Positions 5,215-11,678 are shown, counted from the first letter of the stretch. The stretch is DNA of 12,913 nucleotides from Taibaiella sp. (GCA_019454705.1 JACFNS010000030.1:1-12913); one strand, 5' to 3'. The notes: generated by a model not told the origin, from the sequence alone. Made by a program: numbers and translations.

Positions 5215-7431
5215 TTATGCAACGGGTAGCATAATAGTAAAAGTAGTACCGTCTCCTTCTCTACTATCCACGCTTATATCCCCACCATTGTTTTTAATGA
5301 AATCGTAAGAGAGGTGCAATCCTATGCCTGTACCCTTTTCTCCACCTGTTCCGGCAGAGCTTGCGTTTGGTGTACCGTCAAATAATTGTGTTACCCTGTG
5401 CGCCGGCATCCCTACCCCGGTATCTGTCACTGCTATTTCCACCTTATCGCCTACCTCCCTGGCTGATACAGTAACTACACCGTTGTTGGATGTAAACTTA
5501 ATCGCGTTAGAAAGCAGGTTGCGCAGCACCATCGCCAGCTGATTACGATCAGCCCGCAGGTACAGTTCATCGGGTATGTTATGTGTTAATAATATCCCCT
5601 TTTGCTGAGCACCATCTTTCATTACCGCAAAGCTTTGCAACACTTTTCGCTTTACGTTTATCTTTTCAATGTCCAGCGTATTCACTCCTTTCATCTGGCT
5701 CTTGGCCCATTGCAGCAGGTTATCCAGCATCAGCGTTACCGATTGCAGTTTGTTATCCAGTTCCTGCTTATGCTGGGCAAATTCTTCGGGGGTAATAATA
5801 CCCGCATCCAGCATAGCCATAGTACCCGTAAGCGCATTGATAGGGCTGCGCAGGTCGTGAGAAAGCACGGAGAAAGTAGTGTCTTTAAAATTATTAAGTT
5901 CTTCAAGTTTCCTGGCCTGGTCTTCTATTTCATTTTTCTGTTGAAGGATTAGTTCATTGTTTCTCTTCGCACTCTTCAGGTTAGTAAAAAAGAGGTAGGC
6001 GATAACCAAAGCAAGTACTAACCCTGCAAACGCGGCTATCAGTAATATCCGCTGTAGTTGAGATTTTGAAGCTTCAATGTCCTTATCCTTCTCCAGCAGC
6101 GCTATCTGTGCTTCTCTTTTATCTATCTGGTAATCATACTCCAGGTTGCGTGCATTTTGCAGGGCCTCTGCTTTGTTCAATGTATCGCGGTAGGCGTCTT
6201 TTATCTTGTAATACCTGAGGGCAGATTTATAGTCCCCCATTTTCTCATAGCTGGTAGCCAATATATCAGCAGTTTCCAACGATTGCTCTTTCATCCCCGC
6301 CTGTTCGAGCATACTTAATGCCTCCAGCAGGTAACTGACACCCTGGCTGAATTTACCCTGTTTCACCCATATTTGTCCCAGGCCGCTTTTAGCCAATGCA
6401 ATACCCTCTCCGTCCTGCAACTCTTTTGAAAGTTCTAATGATTGATTGTACAATACATAGGCGCTATCCATATTACCTAAACGCAGGTAGCACTCGGCCA
6501 TATTTCCGATAATGATATTGGTGACATAGGGCTGATTAACTGTTTTGGCTAAAGCCATAGCTTTTTGCAGCGATATCATCGCCGAATCATACTTCTTCTC
6601 TTCATTGAATATGCTGGCATAGGTAATATGACATGAAACGACTGAATAATCCGAACCGGATTCTTCAGCCATCTTCATAGCACGGGCAATGTATTCTTTT
6701 GCTTTAGGATAATCTTTAAGCCGATAGTACACATTGCTCATGTTCAGGAGCGATATCTCTACGTCTTTTGTATTATTAAGCTTTTCATGTAGCTGCAATC
6801 CTTTCAGGTAACTTTTGAGGGCAAGTGTGTATGCACCCATTTCGTAGTATATGGAACCTATGTTATTCCTGATACGGGCCAGGCCTATTTGATTGTTGTT
6901 CTTTTCAGCGAACAGGGCCCCGCTGTCAAAGTAGGTAAGGGCCAGCGGGTTATCACCTGTGCGCAGGTAGATGTTTCCTATGTTGGTATATATGTATTCT
7001 TTTAAGTCAGGCATATTGTACCTATTACACATACCCAGCGCGGCCCGGTAAGTAGCCAGTGAGCTATCGTACATACCGCTGAAAAGCTGGGCAGCCCCTA
7101 CCTGGTTCATAGCACGCACTATATAACGCTTGTTACCCGTTTTTTGCGCGATGCGGTATGCCTCTCTCGCATAATACCTTTGGGAATCGGCACTGATATC
7201 GTGATAGCGAACAGAAAGATAAAGCAGTACGTTTGCCCGGCCTGTATCCTCTTTAGTATGATTGAGTAATTCCTTTTTCAGGCTGTCAATGGCAGGGGTT
7301 TCTCCTGCTAAAACCCGTTGTGCTGTAGCAGCCCATAGGCAGAGTACAGCTATCCATACGGGTATTATCCCGCGCCCCCTTAATTTTTCCAGAAAAATAT
7401 TTGTTTTGATTGATATAAAAATCGCCAACAC
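5215..7431 (-). CDS. TPR-domain sensor histidine kinase
   Basis: The product has 738 residues. An N-terminal hydrophobic signal (about residues 22-43) would carry the sensor part into the periplasm. Residues about 65-420 are consecutive tetratricopeptide repeats, with recurrent patterns such as NIGNIYLRTGD and NNIGSIYYEMGAY. A transmembrane segment spans about 461-483, followed by a coiled coil (490-515). The HisKA phosphoacceptor is His525 in SHDLRSPI. The ATPase domain has the N box at Asn642, the G1 box DTGVGM at 670-675 and the G2 box GTGIGL at 700-705. All catalytic motifs are intact, so it should phosphorylate a response regulator, but none is encoded next to it or anywhere in the window. 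The best start is GTG at 7431-7429; an ATG at 7442 is out of frame. The signal is unknown. Confidence 0.92.
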   Translation of the reverse strand: MLAIFISIKTNIFLEKLRGRGIIPVWIAVLCLWAATAQRVLAGETPAIDSLKKELLNHTKEDTGRANVLLYLSVRYHDISADSQRYYAREAYRIAQKTGNKRYIVRAMNQVGAAQLFSGMYDSSLATYRAALGMCNRYNMPDLKEYIYTNIGNIYLRTGDNPLALTYFDSGALFAEKNNNQIGLARIRNNIGSIYYEMGAYTLALKSYLKGLQLHEKLNNTKDVEISLLNMSNVYYRLKDYPKAKEYIARAMKMAEESGSDYSVVSCHITYASIFNEEKKYDSAMISLQKAMALAKTVNQPYVTNIIIGNMAECYLRLGNMDSAYVLYNQSLELSKELQDGEGIALAKSGLGQIWVKQGKFSQGVSYLLEALSMLEQAGMKEQSLETADILATSYEKMGDYKSALRYYKIKDAYRDTLNKAEALQNARNLEYDYQIDKREAQIALLEKDKDIEASKSQLQRILLIAAFAGLVLALVIAYLFFTNLKSAKRNNELILQQKNEIEDQARKLEELNNFKDTTFSVLSHDLRSPINALTGTMAMLDAGIITPEEFAQHKQELDNKLQSVTLMLDNLLQWAKSQMKGVNTLDIEKINVKRKVLQSFAVMKDGAQQKGILLTHNIPDELYLRADRNQLAMVLRNLLSNAIKFTSNNGVVTVSAREVGDKVEIAVTDTGVGMPAHRVTQLFDGTPNASSAGTGGEKGTGIGLHLSYDFIKNNGGDISVDSREGDGTTFTIMLPVA

Positions 7432-7441
7432 AATAGCGCCA

Positions 7442-7472
7442 TAAAATTAGCGCATCAAAACAAATATTGCAA
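7442..7472 (-). promoter_or_regulatory. Promoter of the histidine kinase gene
   Basis: On the minus strand, TTG (7472-7470), 20 bases, then TAATTTTA (7449-7442) fit the -33/-7 pattern with one mismatch. The GTG start lies ten bases beyond the -7 box, so the transcript would be almost leaderless. No GTTAAC array precedes it. Confidence 0.5.
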
Positions 7473-7569
7473 AAGAATCATACCATAGTGACATACTTAA
7501 ATAGGATACAACTATAATGCTATTACCCAAGTATAAACCACATATTTTTATATCACAAACACATATACT

Positions 7570-8592
7570 ATGCACGCCGGCCAACATTACAAACTCAAAG
7601 AACTGCTCTTCTGGACCAGGAGGGATATATACGCTTTAACCGCATTAGCCATTGTACCCACCATATTGTTCCAGGTGGCAGGATGGTTCTGGCTGGCAAT
7701 ACCCTGGCAGCCTGTGGCAGTATTGGGTACCGCGGCCGCCTTTATTGTCGGCTTTCGCAATAACGCCACCTACGACCGTGCCTGGGAGGCCCGCAAGATA
7801 TGGGGCGCTATTGTCAACAGCAGCCGCAGCTGGGGCATCATGGCCAAAGACTTTGTACGGGCCACACCGCAAAACCCCATCAGCGATGAAGAGCGTAAGC
7901 TCATCAGCAAAGAACTGATTTACCGCCATGTGGCATGGCTTACGGCACTGCGCTACCAACTACGTGAGCCCCGTGCCTGGGAGACCATGGCGCAGCCGCA
8001 TAATGTAGAGTTCAGGCGTACACACTTCATGATAGCGGAATGTAATGTTGATGCCATGCACACTACCCTGCGACAGCACCTGGCAGCTAGCGAGGTAGAA
8101 TACATCATGGGTAAGAAGAACAAGGCTACCCAAATCATCAGCCTGCAATCTAAGCAACTAAGGGAGCTATCTGAACAGGGGCTGATAGAAAACTACCGCT
8201 ACGTGGAGATGGAGCGCATGCTGGTGGACTTCTACGAGCAGCAGGGTAAATGCGAACGTATCAAAAACTATCCTTACCCACGCCAGTTCGCGACGCTCAA
8301 TAAGTACTTCATCCGGCTCTTCGTGCTGATGATGCCCTTTGGCATGCTTCAGGTGTTTAGCGGCATGGCGGAATATATGGTATGGTTCACTATACCATTC
8401 AGTGCTTTGGTAGGTTGGGTATTTACCACGCTGGAAAAGATTGGCGAGTCAACTGAAAACCCATTTGAAGGCAATGCTAACGACGTGCCCATAACCGCAC
8501 TCAGCCGTACTATTGAAATAGACCTGAAAGACATGCTGGACGAAGACAACCTGCCTGAGCCCATTAAGCCGGCGGGCAGCATTCTTACTTAG
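7570..8592 (+). CDS. Bestrophin-family anion channel (UPF0187 type)
   Basis: The product has 340 residues. Bacterial bestrophins form pentameric membrane channels; characterised members conduct chloride or, in some bacteria, cations, so ion choice is open. Family signatures are FRNNATYDRAWEARKIWG at residues 62-79 and, near the C-terminus, ENPFEGNANDVPITALSRTI, which corresponds to the conserved ENPFG-type segment and the following Asn-Asp-Pro region. Hydrophobic segments lie near 22-43, 46-62, 240-258 and 262-282, the four-helix layout of the family. The ATG at 7570 gives a normal short cytoplasmic N-terminus. Upstream there is a TATTTTTA box at 7543 with no good -33 element. The gene is divergent from the kinase and its TAG overlaps the stop codon of the convergent DUF6132 gene. 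Confidence 0.9.
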   Translation: MHAGQHYKLKELLFWTRRDIYALTALAIVPTILFQVAGWFWLAIPWQPVAVLGTAAAFIVGFRNNATYDRAWEARKIWGAIVNSSRSWGIMAKDFVRATPQNPISDEERKLISKELIYRHVAWLTALRYQLREPRAWETMAQPHNVEFRRTHFMIAECNVDAMHTTLRQHLAASEVEYIMGKKNKATQIISLQSKQLRELSEQGLIENYRYVEMERMLVDFYEQQGKCERIKNYPYPRQFATLNKYFIRLFVLMMPFGMLQVFSGMAEYMVWFTIPFSALVGWVFTTLEKIGESTENPFEGNANDVPITALSRTIEIDLKDMLDEDNLPEPIKPAGSILT

Positions 8593-8810
8593 CCGTTTTT
8601 ATTCACCTTCTTTTTGCGCAGCATATCCTGCAGCAGGTTGGCGGTAAGGCCGCCCATCAGGCCACCATATGGGGTCATCTTCCATGGGTCGGACTGGATG
8701 GCACATGTGCCGGATGTACAGCCTATAAACTGCCAGTATAGATATCCGCCAATGAGGCCGAGTATCACACCGGCGATGGTAATTGCGTTTTTGCGAATGA
8801 ATGGTAACAT
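8589..8810 (-). CDS. DUF6132-family small membrane protein
   Basis: The product has 73 residues: a basic N-terminus (LPFIRKN), a hydrophobic helix (about residues 10-29), the segment FIGCTSGTCAIQSDPW, a second Gly-rich hydrophobic stretch (about 47-60) and a basic tail (LRKKKVNKNG). The pattern of a helix, a C-x(4)-C segment followed by a Ser-x-Pro, and a second short helix is the hallmark of DUF6132 proteins of Bacteroidota, which have no assigned biochemical role. The two Cys could bind a metal or be redox active; this is a guess. Its TAA (8589-8591) overlaps the TAG of the bestrophin gene by two bases, so the two genes converge with no space for a terminator. Confidence 0.85.
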   Translation of the reverse strand: MLPFIRKNAITIAGVILGLIGGYLYWQFIGCTSGTCAIQSDPWKMTPYGGLMGGLTANLLQDMLRKKKVNKNG

Positions 8811-8891
8811 AGTGCGAAGTTATGGGTTCGTGGTATTCTCTTTTGTGATGTTGGTTACATAAGCAGGGCATAAATTTTGTTAAGAATTGTT

Positions 8892-9011
8892 AACCGCGGA
8901 GGCGTGGAGAGATAGTTTTGTTCCTAAATGATGCCATGTTTTATTGCGTAATTTTTAAACCGCAGAGGCGCGGAGACGCAGAGGAGGAGTTTTGTTCCCA
9001 AATGATCCCAT
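8892..9011. repeat. Two copies of a GC-rich purine repeat with a shared tail
   Basis: Copy one (8892-8937) and copy two (8958-9011) both begin AACCGC(A/G)GAGGCG(C/T)GGAGA and end in a 23-base tail (8915-8937 and 8989-9011) that differs at two positions. Copy two has eight extra bases, made of a further CGCAGAG unit, between head and tail. The head resembles CGCAGAGGCGCGGAG-type dispersed repeats found in many environmental genomes. The pair lies directly behind the end of the terminase gene, so it may mark an insertion edge. Neither copy is coding. Confidence 0.7.
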
Positions 9012-9022
9012 AATTTTTCATT

Positions 9023-10330
9023 TTACGCAGCCATTTTGCCCATTGGTATTTTGGAGGAATAGCTAAGGAAGTATTGCTGAAAGAAGTAGCGCATACAGTC
9101 GAAGAGGTCCATTTTGAAGGCTTCACGGTCTTTGCGGAGGGCGCCGTTGATTCGGCTGTTGATGTCGATACGGGCGTTGGTACAATCGTTGATGAGCAGG
9201 GGGCAGCCCTGGCGGCTGAGGAGCAGGCGGGGGTAAGAAGAAAAAATGCTGTTGAGTAGCATATAACTCTCGCCATGCGGCAGGTTGCGGCGGTGCAGGT
9301 TCATATGCCCGCGCGACAGGCCCAGGTAACTCTGTATCAGGCTGTAATAAGTAGTGTTAGTGTCGGCCATCGCCAGGTCGTGCCGGTTGCCGGATGCATC
9401 GCCCGTAACAAACAATGTATGATCAGGGAATGTCATCTTTATCTGCCTGCACAAATCTTCCAGCGAGCGTTTGGCAGAAAACTCCCTGATGAAATGAATG
9501 AAACTATCGTGCGCACCCTGGTGCAGGCTCATTTGCGCTGCTACACAGGTGAGGGGGTCTATATTAAAATCGAATGAGAGGTACACGGGGAATTTGGGTA
9601 ATACAGGCAACCTTTCTACCGTATGCCTGTCGTGCTCGAAGGAAACCAGCCAGGGCTGCTCGTTGGTAAGTATGCCCCACTCGCCCAGGGCGTAAATACG
9701 GTACTGGTTGTTGTTGAAGAGGCTGATGTTTTCAATCTGCTGCTTATCCTGTTCTGTAAGAAAATTATTGTTTTTATACGTGCTGTGAATGATTTCCACA
9801 TCCGGGTCTTCCCTATCGAAGAAGTGTTTTTTCAGCCAATGTTTTTCGTCAATAGGGTTGAAGGTGAGGGTAATTTGAATATTATCCCTGCCACGGGCGC
9901 GGCGGTTCAGCTCCATAAAATCCTCCAGAGTCAGTTCGGCTGCTTCTTCTACCAGTATGCGCGTCAGCCCCTCAAACGATTTCAGCTTGTCGGGGTCGTC
10001 CAGCCCTCGAAAGACTATTTCGGAACCGTTTTCTTTATGGGTAATAATGCGGTCGGTCTTGTTGAACTTAAATTTTTCTTCCAATTCCAGCTCGCGTATG
10101 CGGCTGAGGAAGGAAGGGATAACGGAGTCGCGCAAGGTATTGCCCACTTTGCGGATGACCAGTATTTTGATTGGGTGCATATCGGCACAGATAATTTCCT
10201 TTTGCGCCGCACTGAAGCTTTTGCCCGCGGCAGTGCCGCCGTAATTGATAACGAAACGTTTGTCGGTTTTAGCCAGTTGGTGGAATAATTGGCTGAATAC
10301 AAACTTGTTGTACTTGTCGGGTACGTTCAT
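9023..10330 (-). CDS. Phage-type terminase large subunit (PBSX/Terminase_3-like), orphan
   Basis: The product has 435 residues, normal for a complete TerL. These proteins pump phage DNA into proheads with an N-terminal ATPase and cut it with a C-terminal RNase H-like nuclease. Visible motifs: Walker A GGTAAGKS at residues 31-38, Walker B ILVEEA at 125-130 with catalytic Glu128/129, coupling motif TFNP at 156-159, and nuclease acidic residues Asp254 (LSFDFN), Asp311 (VTGDASG) and Asp408 or Asp411 (MDLFDCMRY). Nothing is truncated or frameshifted, so it should be active. No small terminase, portal, capsid, integrase or repressor gene lies within the several kilobases visible on each side, so it is not part of an ordinary packaging operon. 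It could be a prophage relic under selection, or a domesticated gene. A perfect palindrome lies in its leader. Confidence 0.9.
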   Translation of the reverse strand: MNVPDKYNKFVFSQLFHQLAKTDKRFVINYGGTAAGKSFSAAQKEIICADMHPIKILVIRKVGNTLRDSVIPSFLSRIRELELEEKFKFNKTDRIITHKENGSEIVFRGLDDPDKLKSFEGLTRILVEEAAELTLEDFMELNRRARGRDNIQITLTFNPIDEKHWLKKHFFDREDPDVEIIHSTYKNNNFLTEQDKQQIENISLFNNNQYRIYALGEWGILTNEQPWLVSFEHDRHTVERLPVLPKFPVYLSFDFNIDPLTCVAAQMSLHQGAHDSFIHFIREFSAKRSLEDLCRQIKMTFPDHTLFVTGDASGNRHDLAMADTNTTYYSLIQSYLGLSRGHMNLHRRNLPHGESYMLLNSIFSSYPRLLLSRQGCPLLINDCTNARIDINSRINGALRKDREAFKMDLFDCMRYFFQQYFLSYSSKIPMGKMAA

Positions 10331-10354
10331 GGTGATGATATTTACAGGTTTTTC

Positions 10355-10375
10355 AATGATACACCGTGTATCATT
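10355..10375 (-). promoter_or_regulatory. Perfect 21-bp palindrome in the terminase leader
   Basis: Ten bases, AATGATACAC (10355-10364), are mirrored without mismatch after a single central C. A minus-strand TATATTTG (10391-10384), a full match to TAnnTTTG, lies just upstream, although its -33 element is poor. The palindrome would thus cover the first transcribed bases of the terminase gene, where it could be a repressor operator or an RNA hairpin. Confidence 0.6.
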
Positions 10376-10495
10376 TATAATAGCAAATATACGTTATAAA
10401 AATCAAAAGTAAAAATTTAAAATTCAAAACAGCGCATGCCCTTGGTTATGTTATACCCTTAACCTTAAAAAGATTTAATGCCGAACGCAGGAATT

Positions 10496-10511
10496 TGGCA
10501 CAGGGTTTGTA
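10496..10511 (+). promoter_or_regulatory. Sigma-54-like promoter of the candidate RNA
   Basis: TGGCAC (10496-10501), five bases, then TTGTA (10507-10511) follow the -24/-12 layout TGGCAC-N5-TTGCW with the correct 12-base step; the -12 GC is GT here. An overlapping TGTATTTG (10508-10515) followed by TATCA resembles the -7 boxes elsewhere in the window but has no -33 TTG at the right distance. Either reading places the start near 10522. Confidence 0.35.
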
Positions 10512-10521
10512 TTTGTATCAG

Positions 10522-10640
10522 TAAGAATTTTTCTAAGGGTAGCCCCGCCATCCAAAATGGGGCAAAGGCATAGCGGTGCAACTGTGCCTGAGATGGGTAT
10601 ATAAAAGAGGCCGTCCCGGTATAAGCCGGGACGGTTCTTT
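10522..10640 (+). ncRNA. Candidate structured small RNA
   Basis: The span runs from the predicted start to the T-tract of the terminator, about 119 nt, and has no coding frame. Three hairpins are visible: GCCCC (10542-10546) with GGGGC (10559-10563), a 7-bp stem GGCATAG (10567-10573) with CTGTGCC (10582-10588), and the terminator stem at 10611-10634. The loop of the first hairpin contains CCATC (10548-10552), which can pair with GATGG (10592-10596) behind the second hairpin to form a pseudoknot. No gene follows within 270 bases of the terminator, so a free RNA is more likely than a leader. I do not recognise its family. Confidence 0.45.
10611..10640 (+). terminator. Strong rho-independent terminator
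   Basis: CCGTCCCGG (10611-10619) pairs perfectly with CCGGGACGG (10626-10634) around a six-base loop, and TTCTTT follows. With no gene upstream on this strand it must end a non-coding transcript. Confidence 0.8.
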
Positions 10641-10914
10641 ACTCTATGAAAATGGCTGCGGCACGGTGCAAGTTGCCACAGTTGAAAACGGCTCTACTTA
10701 CAGGAAAAGATGATCATTAACCCGCTACTAAAATAGCCCATGCATGTTACCACAGCATGAAGAAATTATTAATTATAACATCTGTTGCGGATTTTTTACA
10801 AATAATTGTGATAGACAATGCCTATTCCCATAAAAACTATAATTGATAAGAAAATGCGAGATGTGTTCCTTATTATTGTGACCCCATTAATAAAACCGCA
10901 ACTAACTACACCGA

Positions 10915-11094
10915 ATGAACTACAATGGTTTTCCATACCTGGCAGCAGAGCTATCTGCATTTGCCGTTGCCTGCGGCATATTCGTCATATCGTTGAAAGA
11001 CGGTAAAATCGTACATTTCACTCCCGACGACGAAGCCCATTTTTACAACTGGCTGATAAGCACCAGTATAAGAGAGGTAGTGCCCGCCTGCTGA
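10915..11094 (+). CDS. Small protein of unknown function, 59 residues
   Basis: ATG at 10915 to TGA at 11092-11094. The sequence runs MNYNGFPYLAAEL, then a hydrophobic stretch SAFAVACGIFVISL (about residues 14-27), then KDGKIVHFTPDDEAHFYNWL, and ends EVVPAC. The strand - Asp-Gly turn - strand - acidic cap - helix pattern with a Trp is typical of a real small domain and unlikely in a random frame, and codon use is like that of the neighbours. No ribosome site or convincing promoter is seen. It is read toward the 94-residue protein gene, which has a similar Asp-Gly turn followed by an acidic helix start. No function can be assigned. Confidence 0.6.
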   Translation: MNYNGFPYLAAELSAFAVACGIFVISLKDGKIVHFTPDDEAHFYNWLISTSIREVVPAC

Positions 11095-11166
11095 CCCAAA
11101 AAGGCTGTAACACAATACCCGCCTGCATTTCACCTGTTGTACCAGATACCGTACCCAACCAGGGAT

Positions 11167-11205
11167 GTTAAACGATGGTTATCACTATTTAAAGCCCATG
11201 TTAAT
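11167..11205 (+). promoter_or_regulatory. Array C: four GTTAAC-like units at 11-bp period
   Basis: Units start at 11167, 11178, 11189 and 11200 and read GTTAAA, GTTATC, TTAAAG and GTTAAT. The third again departs, with A at its third base. The fourth unit starts 43 bp before the -7 box at 11243 and 13 bases before the -33 TTG. The units are weaker than in arrays A and B, but spacing and order are the same. Confidence 0.65.
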
Positions 11206-11218
11206 CGAACTGCATTTT

Positions 11219-11250
11219 TTGCTTTAGGGGTGTACCCCACCCGATATTTG
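11219..11250 (+). promoter_or_regulatory. Promoter of the 94-residue protein gene, with a dyad in the spacer
   Basis: TTG (11219-11221), 21 bases, GATATTTG (11243-11250), followed by tatcatcaaa, fits the -33/-7 pattern with one mismatch. The spacer contains GGGGT-GT-ACCCC (11227-11238), a symmetric element. The start of transcription near 11257 gives a leader of about 104 bases. Confidence 0.6.
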
Positions 11251-11360
11251 TATCATCAAAACAAGAAAGACAACCAACTACCATAAACACCCGCTGAGAA
11301 AACAGCCTGAAGTAATTGTACCAAAGGCACTGACAAAACATAAATAAAAAACACACGAAC

Positions 11361-11645
11361 ATGAATGCAGCAAATGCGGCAATAGCTATTTTATTTCCCG
11401 GCGTGAGGACGTCTGATATAGTAAACGGAGCCAAACAACACGGCGTAAGCATATTAATAAAAGAACTGTACGACCCCCAGAAAAATTACGCACGTTACCA
11501 GAAGAACCTGAGCCCCGTAGTAACCGGCACCGGCATCAGCCTGATGTTCGTATTCTCAGACGGCAGCAGCATGGTAGCCCACGACCGCAGGGATATCAAT
11601 ACCATCATGAAGAAAGTAACAGAGATACACGGCTGTGTACTGTAA
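11361..11645 (+). CDS. Small protein of unknown function, 94 residues
   Basis: ATG at 11361 gives 94 residues, soluble, without a signal peptide or membrane segment. The N-terminal half (MNAANAAIAILFPGVRTSDI) is followed by a basic, Tyr-rich section (ELYDPQKNYARYQKNLSP), a strand pair around FVFSDGSSMVAHD and a C-terminal helix (INTIMKKVTEIHG). I recognise no family. The end, strand - Asp-Gly turn - strand - acidic cap - helix, is like that of the 59-residue protein upstream, which may point to a shared fold. It is monocistronic: its own array-bearing promoter lies about 110-190 bases upstream and a terminator 34 bases downstream. The long, A-rich, unstructured leader is unusual and could be a site of control. 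Confidence 0.75.
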   Translation: MNAANAAIAILFPGVRTSDIVNGAKQHGVSILIKELYDPQKNYARYQKNLSPVVTGTGISLMFVFSDGSSMVAHDRRDINTIMKKVTEIHGCVL

Positions 11646-11678
11646 ACGATAAAGATTTTCCGGTTTTTATGGGTTAGC

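Larger units (their letters stand above)
10331..10914. other. 584-base intergenic region with regulatory and RNA signals
   Basis: No gene of normal size is present. The region holds a palindrome and a -7-like box for the terminase, a sigma-54-like promoter, a candidate structured RNA and a strong terminator, all listed separately. The stretch 10641-10914 is A/T-rich and has only a weak CATGC/GCATG hairpin (10739-10759) and a 24-codon frame at 10646 that looks accidental. Confidence 0.6.

Noticed and set aside
5049..5234. 61-codon plus-strand frame after array B
   Set aside because: Its ATG lies upstream of the predicted start of transcription, it runs through the terminator hairpin and into the kinase gene, and the composition is not protein-like.
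7380..7442. ATG at 7442 (minus) as start of the kinase
   Set aside because: It is not in frame with the kinase and meets a stop after 20 codons; the GTG at 7431 is in frame.
8879..8894. Two GTTAA units near the purine repeat as a fourth array
   Set aside because: There are only two units, the spacing is 10 rather than 11, and no -7 box lies at the required distance.
9623..10288. Long open frame opposite the terminase
   Set aside because: It is a shadow of the terminase gene, whose motifs are complete on the minus strand.
10445..10480. TTAA-rich stretch before the second candidate RNA as an array
   Set aside because: The units do not fall on an 11-bp grid and none lies 43 bp before the -7-like box at 10508.
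9026..10660. Perfect 12-bp inverted repeat (AAAATGGCTGCG and its complement) flanking the terminase and the candidate RNA
   Set aside because: Several 12-bp matches are expected by chance in a window of this size, the match does not extend, and one copy is part of the terminase coding end.
10646..10720. 24-codon frame starting MKMAAARCKL
   Set aside because: It is short, follows a terminator, has no promoter and shows no domain-like pattern.
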